Shown here: one piece after another, positions 1 to 8,162 of the stretch
Layout of the letters: each line of letters opens with the position of its first letter
How positions within the stretch are numbered: position 1 is the stretch's first letter
Assembly: GCA_028571305.1 (NCBI GenBank)
Contig: JAOXNS010555323.1
Span: forward strand, 1-25,550
From: Magicicada cassinii
Lineage: Eukaryota; Arthropoda; Insecta; Hemiptera; Cicadidae
Length of the DNA stretch: 25,550 nt
Direction of reading: 5' to 3'
The notes under the pieces: generated by a model
What the model saw: only the letters and a program-made list of their open reading frames with translations
Databases searched by the model: none
What the model was told of the DNA's origin: nothing
Position numbers and translations under genes: made by a program

Positions 1-89
1 ATCAGTAAGTTTTAAGATGAAAACTATTATTTCCATATTTTTAAGGACGTGGGACCAATGTCATGTTAGTTTAACTCGATTTTATGATT

Positions 90-212
90 TGCATTTTATT
101 TTGCACAATCTAAAATTTTTACTGCACGATTTCAAGTTTTTATTGCACTTTCTGGAATTTTTTACTGCACGAAAATCCAGGCTTTAGTTATAACTAATAA
201 ACATTACTGCAC
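90..212. repeat. Degenerate short tandem repeat, ~21-bp period
   Basis: The motif TGCAC occurs at 102, 123, 144, 166 and 208. The steps are 21, 21, 22 and 42 bp, so all copies sit on one 21-bp phase with one unit missing its motif near 187. Between the motifs each unit is AT-rich with a T-run before the next TGCAC. A variant TGCAT lies at 90. This is best read as an old minisatellite. A phased protein-binding array is possible but has no other support. Confidence 0.6.
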
Positions 213-1590
213 AAAACTAAGCTAAAACTGTATGGTCCCACAGACTCATGCTACGGGGATGTACCAACCTATAAAATTAAAAACCATCGGAAGTGCAGTG
301 TGCCCACGATAAATCAGTCAGGCGCTTCACATCACTCGAAAGATCCATTCGTAAAGGAAGAAAGCCAGAACATTGCAACCAACTATATCTATCAAATAGT
401 ATATATAACGAAAGTGAGTTAACTGAGCATCTGTGCAACATCGGTCCCGATGCAGGAAACTCTGCAAAACGTGATCCCAAAATTTGTTACAACCCTGAAT
501 ACAGCGTTCCCTAAGGAAGCCGTCAGTGAGTGTTGAATCTTATTTACTAAATACTCTATTGTGAAAGTAGATTTTAAATTGCTAATTGTCAACCAAAATA
601 TTTAATAACTCAATACAAAATACTGCACATACAGTAAACTCATACTTACCACTCATATGTAGCTTAAAATATAAATTTGAGTGGCTCATACAACAAATTT
701 AGAAAAATAACAGATTACTCTAACTTCACCGACATTTAAGCCAACTAAGTAACTGTTACGTCATCACGAAAACATTCGAATCTCCAAACCGAATTATAGT
801 CGAATTTATATTTAAAACTAACGTGAAAGTATTAAGAAAATCAAATTATATTCAGAATAAAGAAAACCCGACATGCACACGTTGGCCATATTTGTAAATA
901 AAGCATTCAAGACAACTCGTTATTTAGTTTTAAGTAGAAACAGTGCAACTAAAAGCCGGATATGACGTTGGACAGATTGGGGAAAGACAAAGACGGAGGA
1001 CTAAATACAACATCCTGTAAACAGAAAGAAAGGAACTGTCGGATGGTTTATTAAAAATGCTAATTAAACTCGCGAAATCCCGTATACCTATTCGCGCTTT
1101 GCTGCACAAAAGCGGAAGGAAAAGCTACGCGCATCGCTAAATTTATTAATTCAAAGTTCACCACCACCCACATGAGCATAACTGTATCGTTTTACATATA
1201 ATTTTCCGGTCTACAGCCATATAGCGGTATCGCCACGTTCTGCATGTACGGTTCTTCTGTTCCCTGTCTGTAATGATATGTCGCGCATACACGTACTTAC
1301 ACCGCTAGCAACTCTCGTTGGTAAGAAACCGAAAGCCCCAGATATTGCTGAAAACATTGGAAGTCAAAATATATTCGTCCTCTTCTGTGTGTTATTTTGA
1401 GTACATATAAGTGGACCTACGTTTCTTAAACTCGCCTGATCAAAGGTCACAAATGCAAGCGTAGATTCTGTTTTTGGAGCCTTCAGTTACGTCAGGGTGC
1501 CTCACACGTCAGTGGAGCGACACATCAGTGCAGGCTTTCTTTCGTGTTTTCATTTCGGCTATATCCACGGTGTGTTCGGATTAGGTATGC
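213..1590. other. Non-coding stretch, nothing recognised
   Basis: This is AT-rich sequence with short unrelated open frames only. Around 277-514 there are open frames of 67 and 73 codons on opposite strands that overlap each other and carry no family motif, so I treat both as chance. CpG dinucleotides become commoner after about 1060. No splice-bounded exon, tRNA or transposon terminus could be supported. Confidence 0.6.
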
Positions 1591-1591
1591 A

Positions 1592-1614
1592 GTGTGTGTG
1601 TGTGTGTGTGTGTG
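1592..1614. repeat. (TG)n microsatellite
   Basis: A pure TG run of about 11 units ends directly at the first recognisable codons of the adjacent LINE fragment (GAETW). In related LINEs the residues just before that motif are usually Y-G, so the repeat appears to have grown at, or formed, the breakpoint of the 5'-truncated element. Confidence 0.9.
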
Positions 1615-1922
1615 GAGCAGAAACATGGCGCGTCAAAGAAAAAAACAAAAAGAAATTAGAGGCGGTGAAGATTGATTTGCTTCGGAGATCCTTAAGAATT
1701 TCTGTATGGGACAGAATTTCAGATGAAGCAGTTAGAAGAAAGATGGGGACACAGGGAACTTTGTTTCAGAATATTGAAAGGAATCAGTTGATTTGGTACA
1801 GCCACGTCTAGAGGATCGGGGAAGAGAGACTTCCAAAGGAGGTAATGCAGTGTGTTCCTCCCTATCGTCAGAATCGGGGAAGACCAAGAAAATCCTGGAA
1901 AGAAGCAAGCATGCATGCTTGA
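1612..1922 (+). mobile_element. LINE ORF2 C-terminal fragment (RTE-like)
   Basis: This is the region downstream of the reverse transcriptase catalytic core in a non-LTR retrotransposon ORF2. In one frame it reads GAETWRVKEKNKKKLEAV, then DLLRRSLRIS, then WDRISDEAVRRKMG, then IERNQLIWYSHV. After a single in-frame stop (TAG, 1809-1811) the same frame continues RIGEERLPKEVMQ and then NRGRPRKSWKEA, ending at a TGA at 1920-1922. The series Y/GAETW, RRSLRIS..DRI.(N/D)E.VRR, QLIWYGHV.R and GRPR.SW is the usual tail of insect endonuclease/reverse-transcriptase elements. The catalytic YADD region and the endonuclease domain are missing, so this is a strongly 5'-truncated dead copy. Keeping one frame across about 300 bp with one stop makes it one of the younger LINE pieces here. 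The clade is assigned by recall, not by phylogeny. Confidence 0.85.
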
Positions 1923-2205
1923 TATTAAGAGATCTCTTGTGCTTGGATGCACAAGATCTCCAGGATGGAACGTACACACACACAGTACTGTTCTCATTTG
2001 GTTCTTACAGGTAGAAAACCTCACTATAATCCGGAAATTTACTCTTAACAGTTACAATAATAAACGTCGAGCAGCCGGGGACGGTCATTATTACCCATTT
2101 CCGCCCGCCGTACCAAAAGTCAGTGTAAAATCATTTATAGACCAGGCCGCCGCTTCAACGGATCTGAATAAGGCAGCGTGGCATAAATTTGAAACACGTT
2201 TGTGA
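1923..2205 (+). other. Open frame beyond LINE fragment, origin unclear
   Basis: One forward frame stays open from 1852 to 2205. Its first part overlaps the LINE fragment in a different frame from the LINE protein, so it cannot be the LINE product. The last 45 or so codons (including RRAAGDGHYYPFPPAVPK) are richer in G+C than the surroundings and lie after an acceptor-like TTCTTACAG near 2004-2012. I do not recognise the peptide and see no donor site or partner exon. It could be chance, or unrecognised transposon 3' sequence. Confidence 0.2.
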
Positions 2206-3180
2206 GTCTGAATTCTTGTTTTGATCTGAGGATGTCGAATAGGTTAGCAGTAAGTTTATATTTTAGGACTTGGTATATATTACGAAGCACTAGTACGATG
2301 TTTCTAAACTAGACTAATTCCCGGATGAGAGACTAAACAAGCAGTAACGCAGTTCACCCTCTGACCTGCCGCCGTTAGGTGTACCTGGAAAATGACTCTT
2401 TGAACCGTTAGTGTAAAGGGCGCGCAACGTAGAACAGCTAAAAGATGTCAACGCGACACAAGAGTTTTAAGGCTTATTTCACGTAAACAAGCGTGAGAGA
2501 GTGTGCGATGTCTGGGTATCTACTCGTTGGATACAGGTCATGATTAATAGTGGTGGGAATCATATTTTCTACTCGTGTTCATTTTGTTGCGACGCAGAGC
2601 GTAAGGGAAAGTAAATACACTTGTCACTCCGGCGTTACGCGAGAATTTATTTTTCATCTCGCACGACCGCCGTTTATGGATTTATAAACAGCGGAAAGAG
2701 TGAAAATAGGGGAAGGCACGAACGCACCGTGAATTCACGTGGGTCGTTCCATGAATTAAACATATCTGTTCCCGTCGGTTAATGCATTGTTCGTAACACC
2801 TGAGTTTTCAAATGGTACATGACACTCCATTACTTACATACGACTCGGCGCGTGCGAGAGTTATTTTGCTCCCGCGGGTTCGCGTGGAATATTTACTACT
2901 ACAATTACTTTCCCGGACGGAAATAAAGTAGACGATTGGTGTACCATCTTCTCTCTATAATAGAACCTCCTTCAGTCCATTCATTTGCTTCCTTCCTTCA
3001 GATACCTTCACTCTATCAGTTCGTCCTTCAATAAGAACATAATCCAATTCCGGTCGAGGTCAGTGCAGAGGTTCTACCCCGACCAAATATTTGGATATGA
3101 CGCTTGCCACCAAGCGTAGACGGAAGAGCATGAAAACACGGAAAAAAGGAATAGAAAAAAATATAAAAAAAAATTAAAGA
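2206..3180. other. CpG-rich non-coding stretch
   Basis: No gene is recognised. CpG is noticeably common between about 2390 and 2930 (for example GGCGCGC, CCGGCG, GGCGCGTGCG, CCCGCGGG), which suggests DNA not eroded by germline methylation. A pyrimidine-rich TTCA/CCTT-biased patch lies at about 2967-3030, and A-rich sequence follows to 3178. The inverted repeat listed separately sits inside this stretch. Promoter-like or unmethylated DNA is possible, but no start site can be named. Confidence 0.4.
2657..2859. repeat. Long inverted repeat with nested hairpin
   Basis: The left arm TCTCGCACGACCGCCG (2657-2672) is complementary to the right arm CGGCGCGTGCGAGA (2846-2859) apart from a 2-bp bulge. 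Weaker complementarity extends outward through the flanking T-rich/A-rich sequence and a CGCG motif. A second hairpin starts in the left arm: CCGCCGTTTAT (2667-2677) pairs with ATAAACAGCGG (2684-2694) at 10 of 11 positions around a 6-nt loop. This could be the termini of a small foldback or MITE-like element, or a structured transcript. No target duplication was found. Confidence 0.5.
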
Positions 3181-3181
3181 T

Positions 3182-3201
3182 CAGTACAAAAAATTGTACT
3201 G
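3182..3201. repeat. Perfect 8-bp hairpin, A4 loop
   Basis: CAGTACAA and TTGTACTG pair perfectly around AAAA, directly after an A-rich run. There is no associated gene, so it is a sequence curiosity only. Confidence 0.7.
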
Positions 3202-3384
3202 GTTCTTAAGAAGAAATTCGGTCAACGTATTTTAGATAAAATGTCGAGCCACAAGCTTGCGGTAAGTAAACGCTCTTAGTATGCGACACGTTGTTTGTAT
3301 TTGCTGGCACTAGTTGTAGCTACCGGAGCTACTAATGTTTACAACATGTAGGACACAAGTATAGGTATATTGCGTGTTACATAA

Positions 3385-3496
3385 TAATTATGTTTTTGTA
3401 ATATTTATAATTATTGATTACGTTATTAATAATACGTCAGTATTAATTAATTGTGTGTTATTAATTATTAATACTGTAATAATTATTAATTAAATA
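3385..3496. repeat. AT-rich palindrome cluster
   Basis: This is almost pure A/T built from repeated TTAATTATTAAT-like words. GTATTAAT (3440-3447) pairs with ATTAATAC (3467-3474). Alternatively TAATAC (3430-3435) pairs with GTATTA (3440-3445) around GTCA. The alternative pairings give a cruciform-prone patch. It may be decayed microsatellite DNA. Confidence 0.6.
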
Positions 3497-4531
3497 CTCC
3501 GTTGTTGCTTAAATTAATTAAAGAAACCGCTCGATGCCGTTATTAATACGGAATAACTTGTTTTCTCAAATGAAATAATTACATTTAATATTTAAAATTA
3601 AATGAATTTTAGTTTCAGTTCGATTCAAAATTCGGTTTAAATTCGAAGGCAATTTGAACCTTACAAAGTGCGGTTTACATAAATGCCTCCAAACACATGT
3701 GTATTTCCTCAGTCCCGGCCTTCTGTTGCAGTGTCCAAACAAACGTTGGTTCATTATTAATTAATTTATGATGAAAAATTGTTTTCTTAATACCGTAACA
3801 GTTTCCTTGCAAGGAATTTATAAGTACAAGGCAATAATAACTGGTAAATTATTAAACGCTTCATCGGTGCCGCCGATAACATCATAATTAATTTACTGTA
3901 TCAGCAAAGCGGTCCGGTCAGTTCAGCCGTATTTCAATTAAAAATGATCAGCCGTGGACAGTGGACCCAGACATGTGTTTATCAGTTTTACTCACATAAC
4001 GTGTGTCTCACCATCATCATAGCCACTACTGCTTGTCTGGCCACTGCTTTCTCTGTCATAGTTCCCCGAGTAAATCTTGTCCCGTAATGCTTAAAGTTGT
4101 GGTGGGCTTTTCAAGTCTTATCGGCCGGCTTTTGTAAGTCTGCTATTCTGTCCACGTAGGACTACGTTTTATTTCCCTTAGTTTGTAAGTGACACCAAAC
4201 ATTTGTCATTCAGTCGTCTGCAGATTCAGTTGAGACCGTTGGTTTTTGGATCACCATGCACCTACTAGTGCGGTTGTGAAATGGTTATATACAATTGTAT
4301 CTAATCCATATGTATTTATGTAGGCTCCTACATGCTCCGTAAATATTGATTCTTATAATAGCAAATAAGATGTCTAAAACAATCCTAAGACTGATCGTAC
4401 CCACCCAGAAAGACTTATTTAACCACCCAATAGGTGTATTGGGGAAATTTATTTTATAACGTCAATAACAACTTTTTCAGTGATAATGAAAATCTGTAAT
4501 TCTGGAAACTCATTAAAAGTACACATAGCTA
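3497..4531. other. Non-coding stretch, nothing recognised
   Basis: A 62-codon minus-strand open frame at 3566-3754 shows no family features. The stretch between about 4000 and 4250 is less AT-rich and may be unrecognised repeat or 3'-untranslated LINE sequence, but I cannot name it. The part immediately left of 4532 would be the downstream flank of the minus-strand LINE. Confidence 0.5.
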
Positions 4532-4990
4532 TTATTCTTTCTTTATACGTCTTTTCCAACTGTATGTGGGGTCGGTGATTCTGACAGCTTGTTTCCATTT
4601 GGCTCGGTCGTGCACCTCTTCCACCGATAGCTGCTTTCCCTTCATCCTTCACACAATCCATCCACCTCCGTTTACTTCTGCCTCCCGTTCTCTCACACTG
4701 TACCCTCATCTACAGCACCCTTGTCCACGTGTACGTCCCTCCTCTTCCTTCATGACCTGACCATACCACTATAGTCTTATTTTTTCCATCTTCTTCGCTT
4801 TCGCCACTACCTTCGCTGTTTCTCTTATTTGTTGTTCCTGACCTTGTTGCATCAGTTCCACCCAACCATTTTCATTTCTGCTACATCAACTTTCTCTCTT
4901 GTGATTTTTCTCACTGGTCATGTTTCAGCACTACACAGCATTACTGCTCTTACTACTGTTATAACGTAAGCCTTGATTCGTATTGTACCC
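4532..4990 (-). mobile_element. LINE ORF2 C-terminus, reverse strand (RTE-like)
   Basis: Read on the minus strand from about 4990, the frame gives IRIKAYVITVVRAVMLCSAE, then VRKITREKVDVAEMKMVGW, which matches the K..Y.T.VRPAMLYGAE.W and VAEMRMLRW blocks of animal LINE ORF2 tails. After frame changes it gives IRETAKVVAKAKKMEKIRLW followed by YGQVMK, then RTGGRSKRRWMDCVKDE (the usual GRPKRRWMDC(V/I)K(E/D)D block), then VHDRAKWKQAVRITDPTYSW. It ends KRRIKKE with a stop at 4532-4534. That ending is the usual protein end of this family, so the 3' coding end is intact and the element is 5'-truncated. Several frame changes and in-frame stops show an old copy, more decayed than the one near 1.6-1.9 kb and from a different subfamily. 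Confidence 0.9.
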
Positions 4991-6139
4991 CTGACATCTT
5001 CCTCCAGTTAATCCATTCTACTTGAATTCTGTGTGCTGTCGTCTCCATTATTTGTTGTTACGATTCATTAACAGTTTATCAAAGTCTTTATTGTCACGAG
5101 CGGACCCAGAGACGTATTACCTGGATGAACATTCTCAAGGAAAGGAAAAAGTATGGGTAGAAGAAATAGCTTTTTTCTCAGATTCTTTCCTTCTAAATGT
5201 TTCTACTTTTTTGTTTGAAGTACCGGTACAGATAAATTTACAGTTACAAAACAAAATACAGTTTTGTTTAAAATACAATTATTGAGCCGCATTTTTAAAG
5301 ATTTTAAACAAAAAACGTCGTTTCCCGGTGAAGAAGTAAATAATTTTCTTCCAATAGGATTTCAGCTAATGTTGTCTCAAGATTCTGAGGGGTAGTTTCC
5401 TGATTACCTCCCAGTGGACACGCCCTTGTTTTTACCGCCCGACTGCTGCAACTTTATTAACCATTATGTTTATGTTTCCTGTATACACACGTAGTGACGG
5501 GTAGTATATAGTGAGGAGAAACCTACTAGAAACAACACGTGGTTGCGTCACTGTAATCCTTCATAACACTACGAGCTCATATGATTACGAGAAAACTGTA
5601 GACTTGACCTCGTTGTCAGCGGTTTCCAGGATTTCCTTTACAACACCCGACACGCATGTTTATATACACATGTAAACATGTTACACTGCGTTTTGGGAGA
5701 AAGTTGAGCAATTCACTTGTTGCACCGAGTGTGCACGAGTGAAACTGTAACCTTCGGTAAAGTCCATGGTATCGCCTAAAAAACAACTCGAAACGTGTGT
5801 TTGAATTTCCCTATTTGTACAAGTAAAATACATTTGCAAATCTGTCTTAACGTTTCGTAAATATATGTCACTGTAACAGGGTAGCATACGTCTTATGGCG
5901 TGAGTTTTTTGTTTAATGATCGTAACAACTGGGCAAATAATACATTTTTGCATAATAAGCCGTAAATAGCACGGTACCGAATATTGACAGAAGTCTTGTG
6001 CAGCCGAGATTTGAAATTCTTTCGTCATGGTTGACATAGATGGGCGACCTACATAAGCGTTGTTGCCCTGAACTCTTAGTTGGTTAGACAGAGTAGGCTG
6101 TGTAAGTCGTTTTGTCAAGTTCTGGAATTTTCCTTTGTT
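4991..6139. other. Non-coding stretch, nothing recognised
   Basis: This stretch holds a 145-codon minus-strand open frame (5681-6118), one of the longer ones in the window. Its predicted product has no recognisable domain, signal peptide or repeat pattern, and no splice-bounded partners are visible, so I do not call it a gene. An 87-codon forward frame at 5022-5285 is likewise featureless. Confidence 0.5.
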
Positions 6140-6338
6140 TGTCTGGAGCCTGGCTCCAACCAGTCTGGTGTCATGCGGGTAGTGGTGAAAGCATGTTTTC
6201 GTGTGTTAGTGGTGTTTGTGCGTCTTCCGCTGCTGCCTGAATCCTGGTGTGTGTAGTCTAGTTTACTGTTATTAGCCACCTATCGCGAATCCTTGTCTCT
6301 CTCCGCCGGGGGCGTAGGTAGGCCTATAAACCTCGCCG
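6140..6338 (+). other. Probable 5' leader of the Jockey-like LINE
   Basis: This G+C-richer sequence leads directly into the putative ORF1 start at 6339 and contrasts with the AT-rich DNA before about 6120. Jockey-clade LINEs carry an internal promoter in such leaders, so a promoter here is expected from the family, not shown. The exact 5' boundary is not determined because no second copy is present to align. Confidence 0.35.
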
Positions 6339-7270
6339 ATGGCTTCACCTGCCTTTCCTCTCTGCCCTTCTCAGAGCCACACCATCCCCGCTGGCGTTCT
6401 TGTGCAACCTTTGCCTGCAGATGGTCCTACTTGAACCATACTATCGACATATCCCATACTTGAACCTGAGCATATGTCGAAGGCTGATAGGAGCGCCATG
6501 GAGACAGAGGAGTGGAGCACTGCGCGTAGCCAGAAAATGTGACGCAGAAGCGATTGCATGAGCTCCGAACGCATTTCCCAGCAGGCATCTGCTTCGGATA
6601 CACCTGCAACGCTCTCCCAATTACCTCGGTTCGGCGCATTCCGCCGCTTATTTTCGACCGGCCGGCTGACTGGACCAAGGTGATCCAACGGTTGCACCGA
6701 GGCGCTCCCTCGAACACCATGACAGCTGTCTGTCAATGTGGCCGCTCCATTCGGCTTGATAGTACCACCATCGAGAGTTTCCGGCTCGTCAAGAAACTCT
6801 TAGCGGATGCCAAAATTCCCTTTCATACCTTCGCCCTGCCGGAGGAGAGTCATCGACATTCCCGGCGATGTTCCTTTGCCAACTATTCAGCAGGCCCTAG
6901 AATTTTTGGGCTACAGTGTAAGTTCTGTTACTCCTCTCTTCTCCTCCAGCAGGTGTATCGCCCGGTACGCCTTTTTGGTAAAATGTTTCAAGGTTGGCTC
7001 CTACCAAAACATCTGTTCCTTTGGATAAAACATTCTCTTTTACCTGCGGGTAAAGGTCTAAGTCTTCGAGTTCCGACCCGGTACCAAGCAGTGTTACAAC
7101 TGCCAGCGTCACGGTCATAGTAACGTTTTCTGCCACTATCCTACCCGGTGTGTGAAGGACACAACAATGACGCTTGTCCTCGTGAGCGTACCGCAACCGC
7201 AACGTGCGCAAATTGCGCCCAAAGCCATCCGGCTAGTTCCCACACTGTCGATTCTATTTGGCAGCGGTAA
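6339..7270 (+). mobile_element. Jockey-like LINE ORF1 remnant (zinc-knuckle protein)
   Basis: ORF1 of this clade encodes an RNA-binding protein with C-terminal CCHC knuckles. The likely start is ATG 6339 (MASPAFPLCPSQ). A Ser/Thr-rich N-terminal part follows with two in-frame stops. The next recognisable part, in a shifted frame from about 6630, is RRIPPLIFDRPADWTKVIQR, then VKKLLADAKIPFHTFALPEE. After another shift comes VIDIPGDVPLPTIQQALEFL and GYSVSSV. Further on, CYNCQRHGHSNVFC (7092-7133) is a perfect C-x2-C-x4-H-x4-C knuckle. A shifted frame then gives ACPRERTATATCANCAQSHP and ends DSIWQR at a TAA at 7268-7270. The order PPI.L..P.DW, VKKLL, FHTF.LPEE, (V/I)I.G(L/I)PGD, knuckles, C.NC...HPA matches Jockey-type ORF1. 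No ORF2 follows. Several frameshifts and stops make this a dead, old copy. Keeping the 5' end while losing the 3' part is the reverse of normal 5' truncation. Confidence 0.88.
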
Positions 7271-8101
7271 AGAAGTAAAGTAAATACCACGCTCCCCCTG
7301 GTCCAAGATGACATGTACTGTCGTGCCAAACCATCTTAACACTACTCTCTATCCAACTTTCTATTGCATTTAACATGAGTTCACTCTTCAAAACTGTATT
7401 ATCTCGAATCCCGTCTTACCTCGACTATCTTTCATCCTTACACTTTCTAATGTACCACGACAGATTTCGGAGTTTCCAAACAATTCCAGGCGTAGCCTTT
7501 ATATGTCTACGGTTCATTACTGAGCTTTATTCGTTTTGTTATGAGAAATATTTTACCGGATGTCGTTCAAGATTCCATTGAATCAGTTCTTCCACAAGTC
7601 TGCGCTGGAAATCTGAGTCTTATTTATTGTGTAAACACTGTGTATTTTATAGTTATAACGTAGGGAAACAAGAATGTGCAGTTTACAGTTAGACATGAAT
7701 ACAATTGTTTACCCACGTAACACTCACTACGCTGTGAACGCGGCGAAATTCTCACGAAACCGAGTTTTGAGTACAGTTGCTGTAACGGAGAGTAAACGCG
7801 AGTATGAATTACGTCACAGATTCTCTGCGCCGCTGCTTCGTACGGTTTATGATATCTGCACGGAAAGTGATCTCCGCGATGATAAATATTTCGGCAACGT
7901 CGTTACCGAAACGAACTGTTAACGTTTTCAAGCGCTCGTAGCGAAACGAACGTGTATTTTGCTTCCTCTCGTGTTCTTTTGTTAATGTACCCATTTTTTC
8001 TTGCAGCCCGTTTGTATGCGCGATGCACATGCTATCCGTTTTTATGCCAGCCTTTCAGGCCCCGAGCTTTGTAAACTACCCCATACTTTAATATCGTCCT
8101 A
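7271..8101. other. Non-coding stretch after LINE remnant
   Basis: Neither Jockey ORF2 nor any other protein can be recognised after 7270, so the LINE seems to be broken off near there. Short forward frames (68 codons at 7375-7581 and 82 codons at 7674-7922) have no features. Two similar CGAAACGAAC words occur at about 7907 and 7942, possibly by chance. Confidence 0.5.
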
Positions 8102-8162
8102 AGGCTTTCACGGCCGATGTCAGTTGTATGATTAAAGTTATCCGGGCTGTTTGGCCGTGGTC
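8102..8162 (+). repeat. 61-bp paired-arm element, copy 1
   Basis: This aligns without gaps to 25485-25545, with 47 of 61 positions identical by my count. The 5' arm (AGGCTTTCACGGCCG) and the 3' end (GGCCGTGGTC) are identical between copies, while the middle and the three bases before the 3' arm differ. CACGGCC (8109-8115) and GGCCGTG (8153-8159) are complementary, so the element can form a 7-bp stem closing a loop of about 37 nt. The family is not identified. It could be a tiny MITE or a conserved module of a larger repeat. Confidence 0.75.

Noticed and set aside
102-212. CRISPR-like array
   Set aside because: The repeated part is only 5 bp with a 21-bp period and the organism is evidently eukaryotic.
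1852-2205. 117-codon frame as a host exon
   Set aside because: Its first part overlaps a LINE fragment in a non-LINE frame, the rest matches nothing I recognise, and no donor site follows.
5681-6118. 145-codon minus-strand open frame
   Set aside because: No domain, signal peptide, splice context or codon pattern supports it. In 25 kb of six-frame sequence a chance frame of this length is not surprising.
6371-6736. 121- and 97-codon minus-strand frames
   Set aside because: They lie opposite the Jockey-like ORF1, whose forward-strand protein blocks are clear, so they are antisense shadows.
8102-8162. Hammerhead-type ribozyme for the 61-bp element
   Set aside because: The CUGAUGA and GAAA core arrangement is missing, so there is no basis for a ribozyme call.
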